44,647 bases of DNA, from positions 1-44,647 of the forward strand of contig NZ_JADEVO010000044.1 in NCBI RefSeq assembly GCF_017114825.1, given 5' to 3'. Numbering within the stretch: the stretch's first letter is position 1; every line of letters starts with the position of its first letter. Made by a program: the position numbers and the translations under genes. Source of the stretch: Pseudomonas gregormendelii. GTDB taxonomy: Bacteria > Pseudomonadota > Gammaproteobacteria > Pseudomonadales > Pseudomonadaceae. The notes under the pieces were generated by a model. That model was given only the letters and a program-made list of their open reading frames with translations, did not search any database and had not been told where the DNA came from. This document shows, one piece after another, positions 1-8,363 of this stretch.

Positions 1-125
1 GGTGAGAGAGGCGATCCTAATCTACAACCAGGAGCGCCCGCACCTGTCCTTGAAATACAAAACGCCCGATGCGGTGCATCGGGCGTTGGGGTGAAACAGG
101 TGTAAACCTATTTCAGGACTAGACA
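1..125 (+). mobile_element. Right end of an IS3-family insertion sequence (partial)
   Basis: The window opens inside the 3' end of a transposase gene. About 30 bases after its stop, the sequence reaches TTTCAGGACTAGACA, which could be the right terminal inverted repeat of the element, ending in CA as IS3-family ends do. A REP palindrome and core genes follow. The left end and most of the element are outside the window, so the exact boundary and the target duplication cannot be confirmed. Confidence 0.5.
2..94 (+). CDS. IS3-family transposase OrfB, C-terminal fragment
   Basis: Thirty codons of the C-terminus are present; the rest is cut by the window start. The peptide reads YNQERPHLSLKYKTPDAVHR followed by ALG and a TGA stop. 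The pattern YNxxRPHxSLxxxTP is the characteristic tail of the DDE integrase core of IS3-family transposases and lies after the catalytic Glu. Whether the full gene is intact cannot be seen here. Confidence 0.8.
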   Translation: MREAILIYNQERPHLSLKYKTPDAVHRALG

Positions 126-144
126 TGCTGTTTGAAGATCAAGA

Positions 145-207
145 GATCGCAGCCTTCGGCAGCTCCTACCTTGCGGTCCCCCGTAGGAGCTGCCGAAGGC
201 TGCGATC
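145..207. repeat. REP palindrome (Pseudomonas type)
   Basis: This is a perfect 25-bp inverted repeat with arms at 145-169 and 183-207. The arms read GATCGCAGCCTTCGGCAGCT plus CCTAC and its complement, around a 13-base loop. The same GTAGGAGCTGCC core recurs at 2263, 3948 and 17592. Such elements are common intergenic repeats in fluorescent pseudomonads. This one sits downstream of the minus-strand amidase gene and could act as an mRNA 3' end or terminator. Confidence 0.85.
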
Positions 208-217
208 TTTTCGGATA

Positions 218-1009
218 TCAGGTGAACTCGAACGTATCCGCATCCAGATTCGCTGGAAACCGCGTGCGGTACGCCGCAAGCTCCGCCGCATCCAGCACCA
301 CCTGAAACACTCCATCGGCCTCCCCCGCGCCCAGCAACGTCTCACCCTGGAAATCCAGCACCTGGCTGTCCCCGGTGTAGGCAAAGCCCTTGCCGTCGGT
401 GCCCACGCGATTCACCGCCGCGACATAACACAGGTTTTCAATCGCCCGCGCCGGCAGCAAGCGGTTCCAGTGCTGGCGCCGTGCACCAGGCCAGTTTGCG
501 GTGTACAGCAACAGGTCGGTGTCCTGCGCGTCACGGCTCCAGACCGGGAATCGCAGGTCGTAACAAATCAGCGGCCGCACCCGCCAGCCTTTCAATTCGA
601 ACTGCACCTGGCGCTCGCCCGGGGTGTAGTGGTTGTGCTCACCCGCCATGCGAAACAGATGGCGCTTGTCGTAGTGCAGCATCTCGCCGTCCGGGCGCGC
701 CCATAACAGGCGATTGCGATGGCTGCCATCACTGGCTTGCACGATGACACTGCCGGTAATCACCGCGTCGAACTTCGCCGCCTGCAGCCGCAACCATTTG
801 CTGGTGGGGCCGTTCTCCGGCTCGGCCAGGGTCTGGGATTCCATGGAGAAACCGGTGGTGAACATTTCCGGCAGGATGATCAGGTCGGCGCCCCGCGCCT
901 GCTCCAGCAATTGCTCGAAGTGCTCCAGGTTGGCCTGGCGATCATGCCAGGCGAGCGTGGTCTGGATCAACGCGATGGTCAGGTTCGGCAAGGCACTCAG
1001 ATCACGCAT
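218..1009 (-). CDS. Carbon-nitrogen hydrolase, omega-amidase (YafV/Nit2 type)
   Basis: 263 aa, about the usual length of the nitrilase-superfamily omega-amidases. The catalytic triad is visible: Glu48 in ILPEMF, Lys115 in YDKRH and Cys149 in LICYDLRFP. Omega-amidases hydrolyse alpha-ketoglutaramate or alpha-ketosuccinamate, the amide keto acids left when glutamine or asparagine donates its amino group, giving the 2-oxo acid and ammonia in the cytoplasm. The start overlaps the end of the upstream aminotransferase gene by 13 bases, so the two are co-transcribed and probably translationally coupled. This fits the known pairing of a glutamine or methionine transaminase with an omega-amidase in methionine salvage. 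The pathway link is inference from the neighbour. Confidence 0.85.
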   Translation of the reverse strand: MRDLSALPNLTIALIQTTLAWHDRQANLEHFEQLLEQARGADLIILPEMFTTGFSMESQTLAEPENGPTSKWLRLQAAKFDAVITGSVIVQASDGSHRNRLLWARPDGEMLHYDKRHLFRMAGEHNHYTPGERQVQFELKGWRVRPLICYDLRFPVWSRDAQDTDLLLYTANWPGARRQHWNRLLPARAIENLCYVAAVNRVGTDGKGFAYTGDSQVLDFQGETLLGAGEADGVFQVVLDAAELAAYRTRFPANLDADTFEFT

Positions 1010-2145
1010 AGTTTTTCCGCTGCTTCACGCAGGGTCTCCTCGCGTTTGGCGAAGCACAGGCGTATCAGGCGCTGGCCTGCAGGCGGGCTCTGGTAGAACA
1101 CCGAGATCGGGATACTGGCCACGCCGTGTTCGCGAGTCATCCAAAGCGCCATGTCGACGTCATTGAGGTCCGGGCGAATCTGCGAATAGTCGACCAGCTG
1201 GAAATAAGTGCCCGCGACCCGTTTGAAGCTCAAGCGCGAGGGCGCCAGCAAATCGCAGAACAGGTCGCGCTTGGCCTGATAGAACGCCGGCAGCTCCTCG
1301 ACGTGCTCAGGGTGCTCGGCCATGAAGTCGGCCAGGGCAAACTGCAGCGGAGTGACGCCGCAAAAGCTGACGTACTGGTGAACCTTGCGCATTTCCGCGG
1401 TGAGGGCCGGTGGAGCGACCACGTAGCCGGTTTTCCAACCGGTAACGTGATAGGTCTTGCCGAAGGAGCTGATCACGAAGGCGCGCTGGTACAGCTCTTC
1501 ATGCACCAGCACGCTGACATGGGGCACGCCGTCGAACACCAGGTGCTCGTAGACCTCGTCGCTGATCAGGTAGATATCACGATCACGGATCAATTGGGCC
1601 AGTTGATCCAGCTCGGCGCGACTGATCAGTGCGCCGCTCGGATTGTGCGGGGAGTTGAGCACGATCATCCGCGTACGCGGAGTAATGGCTTCAGCGAGTT
1701 TCTGGAAGTCGATGGCGAAATCATCCAGGCCCAGCTGCACGTGCACACAACGACCGCCGGCCAGCTCGACCGACGGTTCATAACTGTCGTAGCACGGGTC
1801 GAATACGATGACTTCGTCGCCGCTGTTGATAACCGCCTGGATCGCGCAGAAGATCGCCTGGGTGGCGCCCGGGGTAATCGTCACCTCATTGTCGGCATCG
1901 ACGTTGATACCGTAGCTGCGCGCGATCTTGGTGGCGACCTGCTGGCGCAAGGCCGGCAGGCCGGTCATTGGCGAATACTGGTTGTGGCCCTGGGCGATGT
2001 GCCGGCCTACCGCGTCGCACAGCGCCTGCGGGGCATCGAAATCGGGAAAACCCTGGGACAGGTTCAACGCGCCGGTTTGCGCCGCGAGCTGCGACATCTG
2101 AGTGAAGATAGTGATGCCGACATTCGGCAGCTTACTGGTGATCAT
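997..2145 (-). CDS. PLP-dependent aminotransferase, class I/II (methionine/glutamine transaminase type, YbdL-like)
   Basis: 382 aa from the ATG at 2145. This start has AGGGAA eight bases upstream, whereas an in-frame start seven codons earlier has no such signal. Fold type I aminotransferase signatures are present: LSQGFPDF near the N-terminus, NSPHNPSG, the SDEVYEHL strand, and the PLP-binding lysine near residue 230 in SSFGKTYHVTGWK. The family transfers the amino group between methionine, aromatic amino acids or glutamine and 2-oxo acids. The gene overlaps the omega-amidase gene, which suggests that the pair runs the last transamination of methionine salvage with glutamine as donor. The exact substrate cannot be read from the sequence. 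Confidence 0.85.
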   Translation of the reverse strand: MITSKLPNVGITIFTQMSQLAAQTGALNLSQGFPDFDAPQALCDAVGRHIAQGHNQYSPMTGLPALRQQVATKIARSYGINVDADNEVTITPGATQAIFCAIQAVINSGDEVIVFDPCYDSYEPSVELAGGRCVHVQLGLDDFAIDFQKLAEAITPRTRMIVLNSPHNPSGALISRAELDQLAQLIRDRDIYLISDEVYEHLVFDGVPHVSVLVHEELYQRAFVISSFGKTYHVTGWKTGYVVAPPALTAEMRKVHQYVSFCGVTPLQFALADFMAEHPEHVEELPAFYQAKRDLFCDLLAPSRLSFKRVAGTYFQLVDYSQIRPDLNDVDMALWMTREHGVASIPISVFYQSPPAGQRLIRLCFAKREETLREAAEKLCVI

Positions 2146-2219
2146 CGGTGGTTCCCTGCTCTGCACCCGGCTCTAACGGCGGCGCGGGAGAGCCCGAGGA
2201 TAGCCCATACGGCGCCCAT

Positions 2220-2252
2220 AAAAAAAGGGCGCCCTGGCGAGCACCCTCTTTA
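2220..2252 (-). terminator. Rho-independent terminator downstream of der
   Basis: On the minus strand GGGTGC and GCGCCC form a GC-rich stem, preceded by an A-rich arm and followed by seven T residues. It lies beyond the REP pair downstream of der and before the aminotransferase start. Confidence 0.65.
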
Positions 2253-2262
2253 TCGCCGAACC

Positions 2263-2347
2263 CTGTAGGAGCTGCCGCAGGCTGCGATCTTTTGATCTTA
2301 TCTTCAAAGCAAAATCAAAAGATCGCAGGCTTCGCCAGCTCCTACAG
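2263..2347. repeat. REP pair (REPIN-like)
   Basis: Two long inverted arms begin CTGTAGGAGCTGCC and end AGCTCCTACAG. They extend inward through GATCGCAGGCT and ATCAAAAGATC, with a few mismatches and a short AT-rich spacer. This is a two-REP inverted arrangement downstream of der. Confidence 0.8.
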
Positions 2348-2392
2348 AAGCGGTTGAGCATTCCCACGCGATGGTGGTAATGGCCATCTCAA

Positions 2393-3862
2393 TCAGCGCT
2401 TGTCGCGGCGCTTCTTGTCGGCCTTCTTGTGGTGCGACATCATCCGGCGTTTCTTGTTGACCTGGCGGTCGGTGAGCGAGTTCTTGTTACCTTCGTACGG
2501 GTTCTCACCGCCTTTGAACTCGATGCGGATCGGCGTACCGACCAGCTTCAGGACACGGCGATAAGTGTTTTCCAGGTAACGAACGTAAGACTTCGGCACC
2601 TTTTCGATCTGATTACCGTGGATCACGATGATCGGCGGGTTGGCACCACCCAAGTGGGCATAGCGCAGCTTGATCCGGCGGTTGTTGACCATCGGTGGCG
2701 CGTGCTCGCCGACCGCATCTTCCAGGATCTGGGTGAGGCGGTTGGTCGGCCAGCGGGTAACCGCGGACTTGAACGAGTTCTGTACGGAAGCGTAGAGGTT
2801 ACCCACGCCGGTGCCGTGCAGCGCCGAGATGAAGTGGATGTCGGCGTAGTCAACGAAGAACAGTCGACGTTGCAGCTCGATCTTCACGAAGTCGCGCTCG
2901 CTCGGCGTCATGCCGTCCCACTTGTTGATCGCGATAACCAGCGCGCGACCCGACTCGATGGCAAAGCCCAGCAGGTTGAGGTCGTGATCTACCACGCCTT
3001 CGCGGGCGTCCATGACGAAGATCACCACGTTGGCGTCTTTGATCGCCTGCAGGGTTTTCACCACGGAGAATTTTTCAACTTCTTCGTGGATCTTGCCGCG
3101 CTTGCGCACACCCGCGGTGTCAATCAGCGTGTACTTCTCGTCGTTACGCTCGAACGGGATGTAGATACTGTCGCGAGTGGTACCCGGCTGGTCATAGACG
3201 ATTACCCGGTCTTCACCGAGCATGCGGTTGACCAGGGTCGACTTGCCGACGTTCGGACGGCCGATGATAGCGATCTTGATCCCGTCTTTTTCGCTTGGGC
3301 CAGGAATGCGCTTGGCTTCCTCACCTTCGGCAACGATCTCTTCTTCGCCGTCTTCCGGCTCTTCCTCGTCTCTCGGGAAGTCGCTGAGGGCGATTTCCAG
3401 CATCTGGGTAATGCCACGACCATGGGCGCCAGCGATCGGGATCGCGTGACCCATGCCCAACGGGGCGAATTCGGCGCGGGCCATTTCCGGGTCGATGTTG
3501 TCGACCTTGTTGGCAACCACGTAGGAGCGCTTGTTACGTTTGCGCAAATGCTCGGCGATCATCTGGTCGGCGGCGGTGAAACCGGCCTTGGCATCTACCA
3601 GGAACAACACCACATCCGCTTCTTCAATGGCCAGCAGCGACTGCTCGGCCATTTTTTCGTCCATACCGTGCTCGTCACCGGAGATACCGCCGGTGTCGAC
3701 CAGAATGTAGGAACGCCCTTGCCATTTGGCCTCACCGTATTGGCGATCACGGGTCAGACCGGACAAGTCGCCGACGATGGCGTCACGAGTCCTGGTCAGG
3801 CGGTTGAACAAGGTGGACTTGCCGACATTGGGTCGGCCCACCAGGGCGATTACGGGAACCAT
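2393..3862 (-). CDS. der: Ribosome-assembly GTPase Der (EngA)
   Basis: 489 aa from the ATG at 3862, which has GGAGAG six bases upstream; the protein begins MVPVIALVGRPNVGKS as in other Pseudomonas Der proteins. A possible GTG four codons earlier overlaps that ribosome site and is less likely. Two tandem GTPase domains are visible: P-loops GRPNVGKS, G3 motifs DTGG and DTAG, G4 motifs NKVD and NKWD. An acidic linker and a C-terminal KH-like domain with a strongly basic tail follow. Der is an essential GTPase for maturation of the 50S ribosomal subunit. It follows bamB on the same strand, with a hairpin terminator and a REP between them. Confidence 0.97.
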   Translation of the reverse strand: MVPVIALVGRPNVGKSTLFNRLTRTRDAIVGDLSGLTRDRQYGEAKWQGRSYILVDTGGISGDEHGMDEKMAEQSLLAIEEADVVLFLVDAKAGFTAADQMIAEHLRKRNKRSYVVANKVDNIDPEMARAEFAPLGMGHAIPIAGAHGRGITQMLEIALSDFPRDEEEPEDGEEEIVAEGEEAKRIPGPSEKDGIKIAIIGRPNVGKSTLVNRMLGEDRVIVYDQPGTTRDSIYIPFERNDEKYTLIDTAGVRKRGKIHEEVEKFSVVKTLQAIKDANVVIFVMDAREGVVDHDLNLLGFAIESGRALVIAINKWDGMTPSERDFVKIELQRRLFFVDYADIHFISALHGTGVGNLYASVQNSFKSAVTRWPTNRLTQILEDAVGEHAPPMVNNRRIKLRYAHLGGANPPIIVIHGNQIEKVPKSYVRYLENTYRRVLKLVGTPIRIEFKGGENPYEGNKNSLTDRQVNKKRRMMSHHKKADKKRRDKR

Positions 3863-3887
3863 GCGGCTCTCCACTTCGTTATTTCAG

Positions 3888-3918
3888 AAAATACAAAAGC
3901 CGCTGCTAGGCAGCGGCT
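3888..3918 (-). terminator. Terminator between bamB and der
   Basis: AGCCGCTG and CAGCGGCT form an 8-bp stem around a 5-base loop (3898-3918). On the minus strand the run TTTTGTATTTT follows. It would end transcripts coming from bamB, leaving der partly on its own promoter. Confidence 0.65.
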
Positions 3919-3947
3919 GGTGCTCGGGGCAATCACTGCGTGCTTTC

Positions 3948-4049
3948 CTGTAGGAGCGAGCCTGCTCGCGAAAAACGCCAAGACACTGCGTTTACCCAAG
4001 AAGCCAACGTTATCGTTGACGTCCTTCGCGAGCGAGCTCGCTCCTACAG
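3948..4049. repeat. REP pair with GTAGGAGCGAGC core
   Basis: CTGTAGGAGCGAGCCTGCTC at one end is matched by GAGCGAGCTCGCTCCTACAG at the other, with about 60 bases between. It is a REP doublet in the bamB-der gap of a different sequence class from those at 145 and 17592. Confidence 0.8.
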
Positions 4050-4096
4050 TTTGCGAACGGTGAAGCCGCTTGGGGGTTAATCCCCAAGCATAGTTC

Positions 4097-5248
4097 TTAC
4101 TTGATGGTCAGGGCTTCCAGTTTGCCGCTGTTGCCATACACATAAATCATGTCACCCACCACCAGCGGTCGGGCACGCAGGCCGTCGCTGTCGATGCGCT
4201 CGCGTCCGACGAAGCGACCGTCCACCTGGCTCAGCAGGTGCAGGTAGCCTTCGAGGTCGCCGACAGCCACGTAGCTGGAGAACACTTCCGGAGCCGACAG
4301 TTGACGACGAGCCAGCGAATCGTTGGTCCACAAGGCTGTGGTGGTACGTTCGTCGACGCCTTCAACGGTGCCCGACGACAGGCTCACGTAGACGCTGCCA
4401 AAACCCTGGGCGACACCGGCATAGCTGGAAGCATCCCGCTGCCAGAGCTGACGACCGCTTTCCAGGTCCAGTGCCGCAACGCGACCCTGGTAGCTGGCCA
4501 CGTACAGCGTACCGCCGGACAGCAGCAAGCCGCCGTCGATGTCGACCACACGCTCCAGTTCCGAACGACCCTGTGGAATGGCAACGCGTTGTTCCCAGAC
4601 CGGCACACCGTTGGAGATGTCCAAAGCCACCACTTTACCGGTCGACAGGCCAGCCACCGCGAGGCGGTTGGTCACGATCGGAGCACTGGTACCGCGCAGG
4701 GTCAGGACTGCCGGAGTGCTGTCATACAACCAGCGCTGGTTGCCGGTGGCGGCATCCAGGCCGATCAGACGATCATCCTGAGTCTGAACCACCACCACAT
4801 CACCATTGCTGGCAGGCGGTGCGAGGACTTCGCTGGACACGCGAGCGCGCCATTTCTCTTCACCGCTGCTGGCATCCAGGGCAACGATTTCGCCCTTGAG
4901 CGTACCGATCATGACCAACCCGTAACCCACGCCAACGGCGCCGGAAACTGGCAGCTCAAGATCTTTTTCCCATTTGACGTCGCCATTGCTGCGATCCATC
5001 GACATCACCACACCGGTGACGTCGGCGGCATAGATGGTGTCGCCATCGATCGCCGGGACCAGCATGTTATAGGTTTCGCCCTGACCGTCACCGATCGAAC
5101 GACTCCACTGCTTCTGCAGAACCACTTCTTCTTTGAAGTCGGTCAACTCGGCCGGTGGCAATTCCTTTTTGCTGTTGCTGCTGCAACCCGCGGCCAAAAT
5201 GGCCAGGGCCAGCAATGCTGCATGTTTCCAACGGATCACGTCACGCAT
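4097..5248 (-). CDS. bamB: Outer membrane assembly lipoprotein BamB
   Basis: 383 aa from the ATG at 5248. A lipoprotein signal peptide (HAALLALAILAAGC) ends in the LAAGC lipobox, so the mature protein is anchored to the outer membrane. The rest consists of repeated PQQ-type beta-propeller blades (for example VALDASSGEEKW, LIGLDAATGNQRW, VAALDLESGRQLW). BamB is the propeller scaffold of the BAM complex that inserts beta-barrel proteins. Its start overlaps the yfgM stop by 8 bases. AAGGGG lies directly against this ATG, so the GTG three codons later, at a better distance, is a possible alternative start. Confidence 0.95.
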   Translation of the reverse strand: MRDVIRWKHAALLALAILAAGCSSNSKKELPPAELTDFKEEVVLQKQWSRSIGDGQGETYNMLVPAIDGDTIYAADVTGVVMSMDRSNGDVKWEKDLELPVSGAVGVGYGLVMIGTLKGEIVALDASSGEEKWRARVSSEVLAPPASNGDVVVVQTQDDRLIGLDAATGNQRWLYDSTPAVLTLRGTSAPIVTNRLAVAGLSTGKVVALDISNGVPVWEQRVAIPQGRSELERVVDIDGGLLLSGGTLYVASYQGRVAALDLESGRQLWQRDASSYAGVAQGFGSVYVSLSSGTVEGVDERTTTALWTNDSLARRQLSAPEVFSSYVAVGDLEGYLHLLSQVDGRFVGRERIDSDGLRARPLVVGDMIYVYGNSGKLEALTIK

Positions 5249-5882
5249 CCCCTTTGGCCAGGTCGTCCAGCTTGATTTGTAGGCCACCTACTGCCGCTTC
5301 GTCCGACAGTGCCGCCTTGGCTTTTTGATACGCCGTGTTTGCTTCATCGGTACGACCCAGTTTCACCAGCAGGTCGCCCTTGAGCTCTTCGCGGGTGGCC
5401 AGGAATGCAGTGTCAGCGTCGCCTTCGAGCAGTTTCAGGGCTTCATCAGCCTTGTCCTGCGCGCCCAGAACCTGCGCCAGGCGCTGACGGGCGATTTCGC
5501 CCAGTGCCGGGTTGGCCGGTTTGGCAATGATCGCCTTGAGTTCAGTGGCTGCGTCATCCAGCTTGCCGCTGTCGACTGCGACCTTGGCCACGAACAGGCT
5601 GCCGTACTGCGCGTACGCGGTGCCGCCGAACTCGCTGTTGAGCTTGCCGGCCAGGTCCGAAACACGCGCGGCATCAGGCTTGCCGTCAGGGGTCAGCGTG
5701 GTTTCGAGCAATTGCTGATAGAGAATCGAGGCACTTTGTGCCTGATTGCCCTGATACTTCTGAAAGGCCTGCCAGCCGAACACGATGACCAGCGCCAACA
5801 GGCCGCCAGTAACCAGGGGCTTGCCGTTGCGTGTCCACCAATCCTTCAAATCCGCCAGGTTTTCGTCTTCGGTACTCGACAC
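5241..5882 (-). CDS. yfgM: YfgM-type membrane-anchored tetratricopeptide protein
   Basis: 213 aa. A short cytosolic N-terminus (DLKDWWTRNGKPLV) is followed by one transmembrane helix at about residues 23-40 (TGGLLALVIVFGWQAF) and a periplasmic TPR-like helical domain. YfgM proteins are ancillary to the SecYEG translocon and the chaperone network handling outer-membrane proteins. The location between hisS and bamB, with the stop overlapping the bamB start, is the conserved gene order. Confidence 0.9.
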   Translation of the reverse strand: MSSTEDENLADLKDWWTRNGKPLVTGGLLALVIVFGWQAFQKYQGNQAQSASILYQQLLETTLTPDGKPDAARVSDLAGKLNSEFGGTAYAQYGSLFVAKVAVDSGKLDDAATELKAIIAKPANPALGEIARQRLAQVLGAQDKADEALKLLEGDADTAFLATREELKGDLLVKLGRTDEANTAYQKAKAALSDEAAVGGLQIKLDDLAKGDA

Positions 5883-5924
5883 CCCAATACTCCTTAATCG
5901 CTAAATCGGCTGTTTATGACAGCT

Positions 5925-7214
5925 TCAACCCTGCACGACGCAGGTGGCCAGGTGTGCAGCAAGCGCATCCCAGGCAATGCTTTGTTGTTCGCCCTGGCCA
6001 CGCAGGGGTTTGAAACCTACCACTTGCTGGGCCATTTCGTCGTCGCCGAGGATCAGCGCATACAACGCACCGCTCTTGTCGGCCTTCTTGAACTGGCTTT
6101 TGAAGCTACCGGCGCCGGCATTGACTTGCAGGCGCAGGTTAGGCAATTGATCACGCACTCGCTCGGCCAGGGTCAGCCCGGCCAATTCGGCGGCTTCGCC
6201 GAACGCGCAGAGGTAGACGTCGACCTGACGGGAAATCTCGGCCGGGATCTGCTCCAGGGTTTCCAGCAGCAGCACCAGGCGCTCGATGCCCATGGCGAAA
6301 CCCACGCCGGCAGTCGGCTTGCCGCCCATCTGCTCGACCAGGCCATCGTAACGACCACCGGCACACACGGTGCCTTGGGCGCCGAGCTTGTCGGTGACCC
6401 ATTCGAAAACGGTCTTGCTGTAGTAATCCAGCCCGCGAACCAGCTTCGGGTTGATCACATAAGGAATACCGGCAGCATCCAGGCGAGCCTTGAGGCCCTC
6501 GAAGTGCACGCGGGACTCCTCGTCGAGGTAGTCGGCCATCTTCGGCGCATCGACCAGCACGGCTTGAGTGTCGGCGTTCTTGGTGTCCAGCACGCGCAAC
6601 GGGTTGGTCTTCAGACGGCGTTGGCTGTCTTCGTCCAGCTGGTCCAGGCGCGCCGACAGATACTCGACCAGCGCCTCGCGGTAACGACCACGAGACTCGG
6701 CGGTGCCCAGGCTATTGAGTTCAAGCTTGACCGCGTCACGAATCCCCAGCTCGCCCCACAGGCGCCAGGTCAGCACGATCAGCTCGGCGTCGATGTCCGG
6801 CCCGTCGAGGTTGAACACTTCGACACCGATCTGGTGGAACTGGCGATAACGGCCTTTCTGCGGGCGCTCGTGGCGGAACATCGGGCCGATGTACCAGAGT
6901 TTCTGCACCTGGCCACCACCGGTGATACCGTGCTCCAGCACCGCACGCACGCAGGCCGCCGTACCTTCGGGGCGCAGGGTCAGGGAGTCGCCGTTGCGGT
7001 CGTCGAAGGTGTACATCTCTTTTTCGACGATGTCGGTCACTTCGCCGATGGAACGCTTGAACAGCTCGGTGAATTCGACGATCGGCATGCGGATCTGCTT
7101 GTAACCGTAGTTATCCAGCAGGCGCGAGACGGTGCCTTCGAAATGACGCCACAGGGGAGTCTGTTCGGGCAGGATGTCGTTCATGCCACGTATGGCTTGC
7201 AGAGACTTGCTCAC
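5925..7214 (-). CDS. hisS: Histidyl-tRNA synthetase
   Basis: 429 aa, the full length of bacterial HisRS. Class II motifs are visible: RGMNDILPEQTPLWR at the N-terminus, motif 2 FRHERPQKGRYRQFHQ, the histidine-specific LVRGLDYYSKTVFEW and AGGRYDGL, and motif 3 GVGFAMGIERL. The C-terminal anticodon-binding domain follows. It charges tRNA-His with histidine in the cytoplasm. It lies 36 bases after ispG and 42 bases before yfgM, in one direction, consistent with an operon. Confidence 0.97.
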   Translation of the reverse strand: MSKSLQAIRGMNDILPEQTPLWRHFEGTVSRLLDNYGYKQIRMPIVEFTELFKRSIGEVTDIVEKEMYTFDDRNGDSLTLRPEGTAACVRAVLEHGITGGGQVQKLWYIGPMFRHERPQKGRYRQFHQIGVEVFNLDGPDIDAELIVLTWRLWGELGIRDAVKLELNSLGTAESRGRYREALVEYLSARLDQLDEDSQRRLKTNPLRVLDTKNADTQAVLVDAPKMADYLDEESRVHFEGLKARLDAAGIPYVINPKLVRGLDYYSKTVFEWVTDKLGAQGTVCAGGRYDGLVEQMGGKPTAGVGFAMGIERLVLLLETLEQIPAEISRQVDVYLCAFGEAAELAGLTLAERVRDQLPNLRLQVNAGAGSFKSQFKKADKSGALYALILGDDEMAQQVVGFKPLRGQGEQQSIAWDALAAHLATCVVQG

Positions 7215-7250
7215 TATAAATCCTTAAATTCGTTCGGCTCTTCAGTCGGC

Positions 7251-8360
7251 TCAGCCGCGCGCGATAACCGCTGCGTCAGCTTCGACCTTCTCGGCCGCTT
7301 TCTGGCGGATCAAGCGTTCAAGCTCATCCACCAGATTGTCATTCGTCAGTTTCTGCGACGGCTTGCCGTCGATGTAAATCAGGTTCGGTGTACCGCCGGT
7401 CAAGCCGATATGGGCTTCCTTGGCTTCACCGGGGCCGTTGACCACACAACCGATCACCGCGACATCCAGCGGCACCAGCAGGTCTTCAAGGCGCCCTTCC
7501 AGCTCGTTCATGGTCTTGACCACGTCGAAGTTCTGCCGCGAGCAGCTCGGGCAGGCGATGAAGTTGATGCCCCGTGAACGCAAGTGCAGGGATTTGAGAA
7601 TGTCGTAACCGACTTTCACTTCCTCGACCGGATCAGCCGCCAACGAGATGCGAATAGTATCGCCAATCCCTTCGGCGAGCAGCATACCGAGGCCCACGGC
7701 GGATTTCACCGTGCCTGAACGCAAACCACCGGCTTCGGTGATGCCCAGGTGCAACGGCTGGACGATTTCCTTGGCCAGCAAACGGTAGGCTTCGACGGCC
7801 ATGAACACGTCGGAGGCCTTCACGCTGACCTTGAAGTCCTGGAAATTCAGGCGCTCCAGGTGCTCGACGTGGCGCAGGGCGGATTCGACCAGCGCAGCCG
7901 GCGTTGGCTCGCCGTACTTTTTCTGCAGGTCTTTTTCCAGGGAACCGGCGTTGACCCCGATGCGAATCGGAATCCCGCGATCACGGGCGGCATCGACCAC
8001 CGCACGTACGCGGTCTTCGCGACCGATGTTGCCAGGATTGATGCGCAGGCAGTCAACACCCAGCTCAGCGACACGCAAAGCGATTTTGTAATCGAAGTGG
8101 ATGTCGGCAACCAGCGGCACCTTGACCAGCTGCTTGATCTTGCCGAACGCCTCGGCAGCGTCCATGTCCGGTACGGAAATGCGCACGATGTCGACGCCCG
8201 CCGCTTCCAGACGATTGATCTGGGCCACGGTGGCCGCGACGTCGTTGGTATCGCTGTTGGTCATGCTCTGCACAGCGATAGGGGCATCGCCGCCCACGGG
8301 CACATTACCGACCCAGATCTTGCGCGATTCGCGACGTTTGATTGGAGATTCGCCGTGCAT
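7251..8360 (-). CDS. ispG: 4-hydroxy-3-methylbut-2-en-1-yl diphosphate synthase IspG (GcpE)
   Basis: 369 aa, the short bacterial two-domain form. The N-terminal TIM barrel carries IAVQSMTNSDTND, and the C-terminal domain carries the [4Fe-4S] cysteines in CPSCSRQNFD and CVVNGPGEA. The enzyme makes HMBPP in the methylerythritol phosphate route to isoprenoids and depends on iron-sulfur cluster supply, which the nearby isc operon provides. It begins three bases after the rodZ stop. Confidence 0.97.
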   Translation of the reverse strand: MHGESPIKRRESRKIWVGNVPVGGDAPIAVQSMTNSDTNDVAATVAQINRLEAAGVDIVRISVPDMDAAEAFGKIKQLVKVPLVADIHFDYKIALRVAELGVDCLRINPGNIGREDRVRAVVDAARDRGIPIRIGVNAGSLEKDLQKKYGEPTPAALVESALRHVEHLERLNFQDFKVSVKASDVFMAVEAYRLLAKEIVQPLHLGITEAGGLRSGTVKSAVGLGMLLAEGIGDTIRISLAADPVEEVKVGYDILKSLHLRSRGINFIACPSCSRQNFDVVKTMNELEGRLEDLLVPLDVAVIGCVVNGPGEAKEAHIGLTGGTPNLIYIDGKPSQKLTNDNLVDELERLIRQKAAEKVEADAAVIARG

Positions 8361-8363
8361 GAC

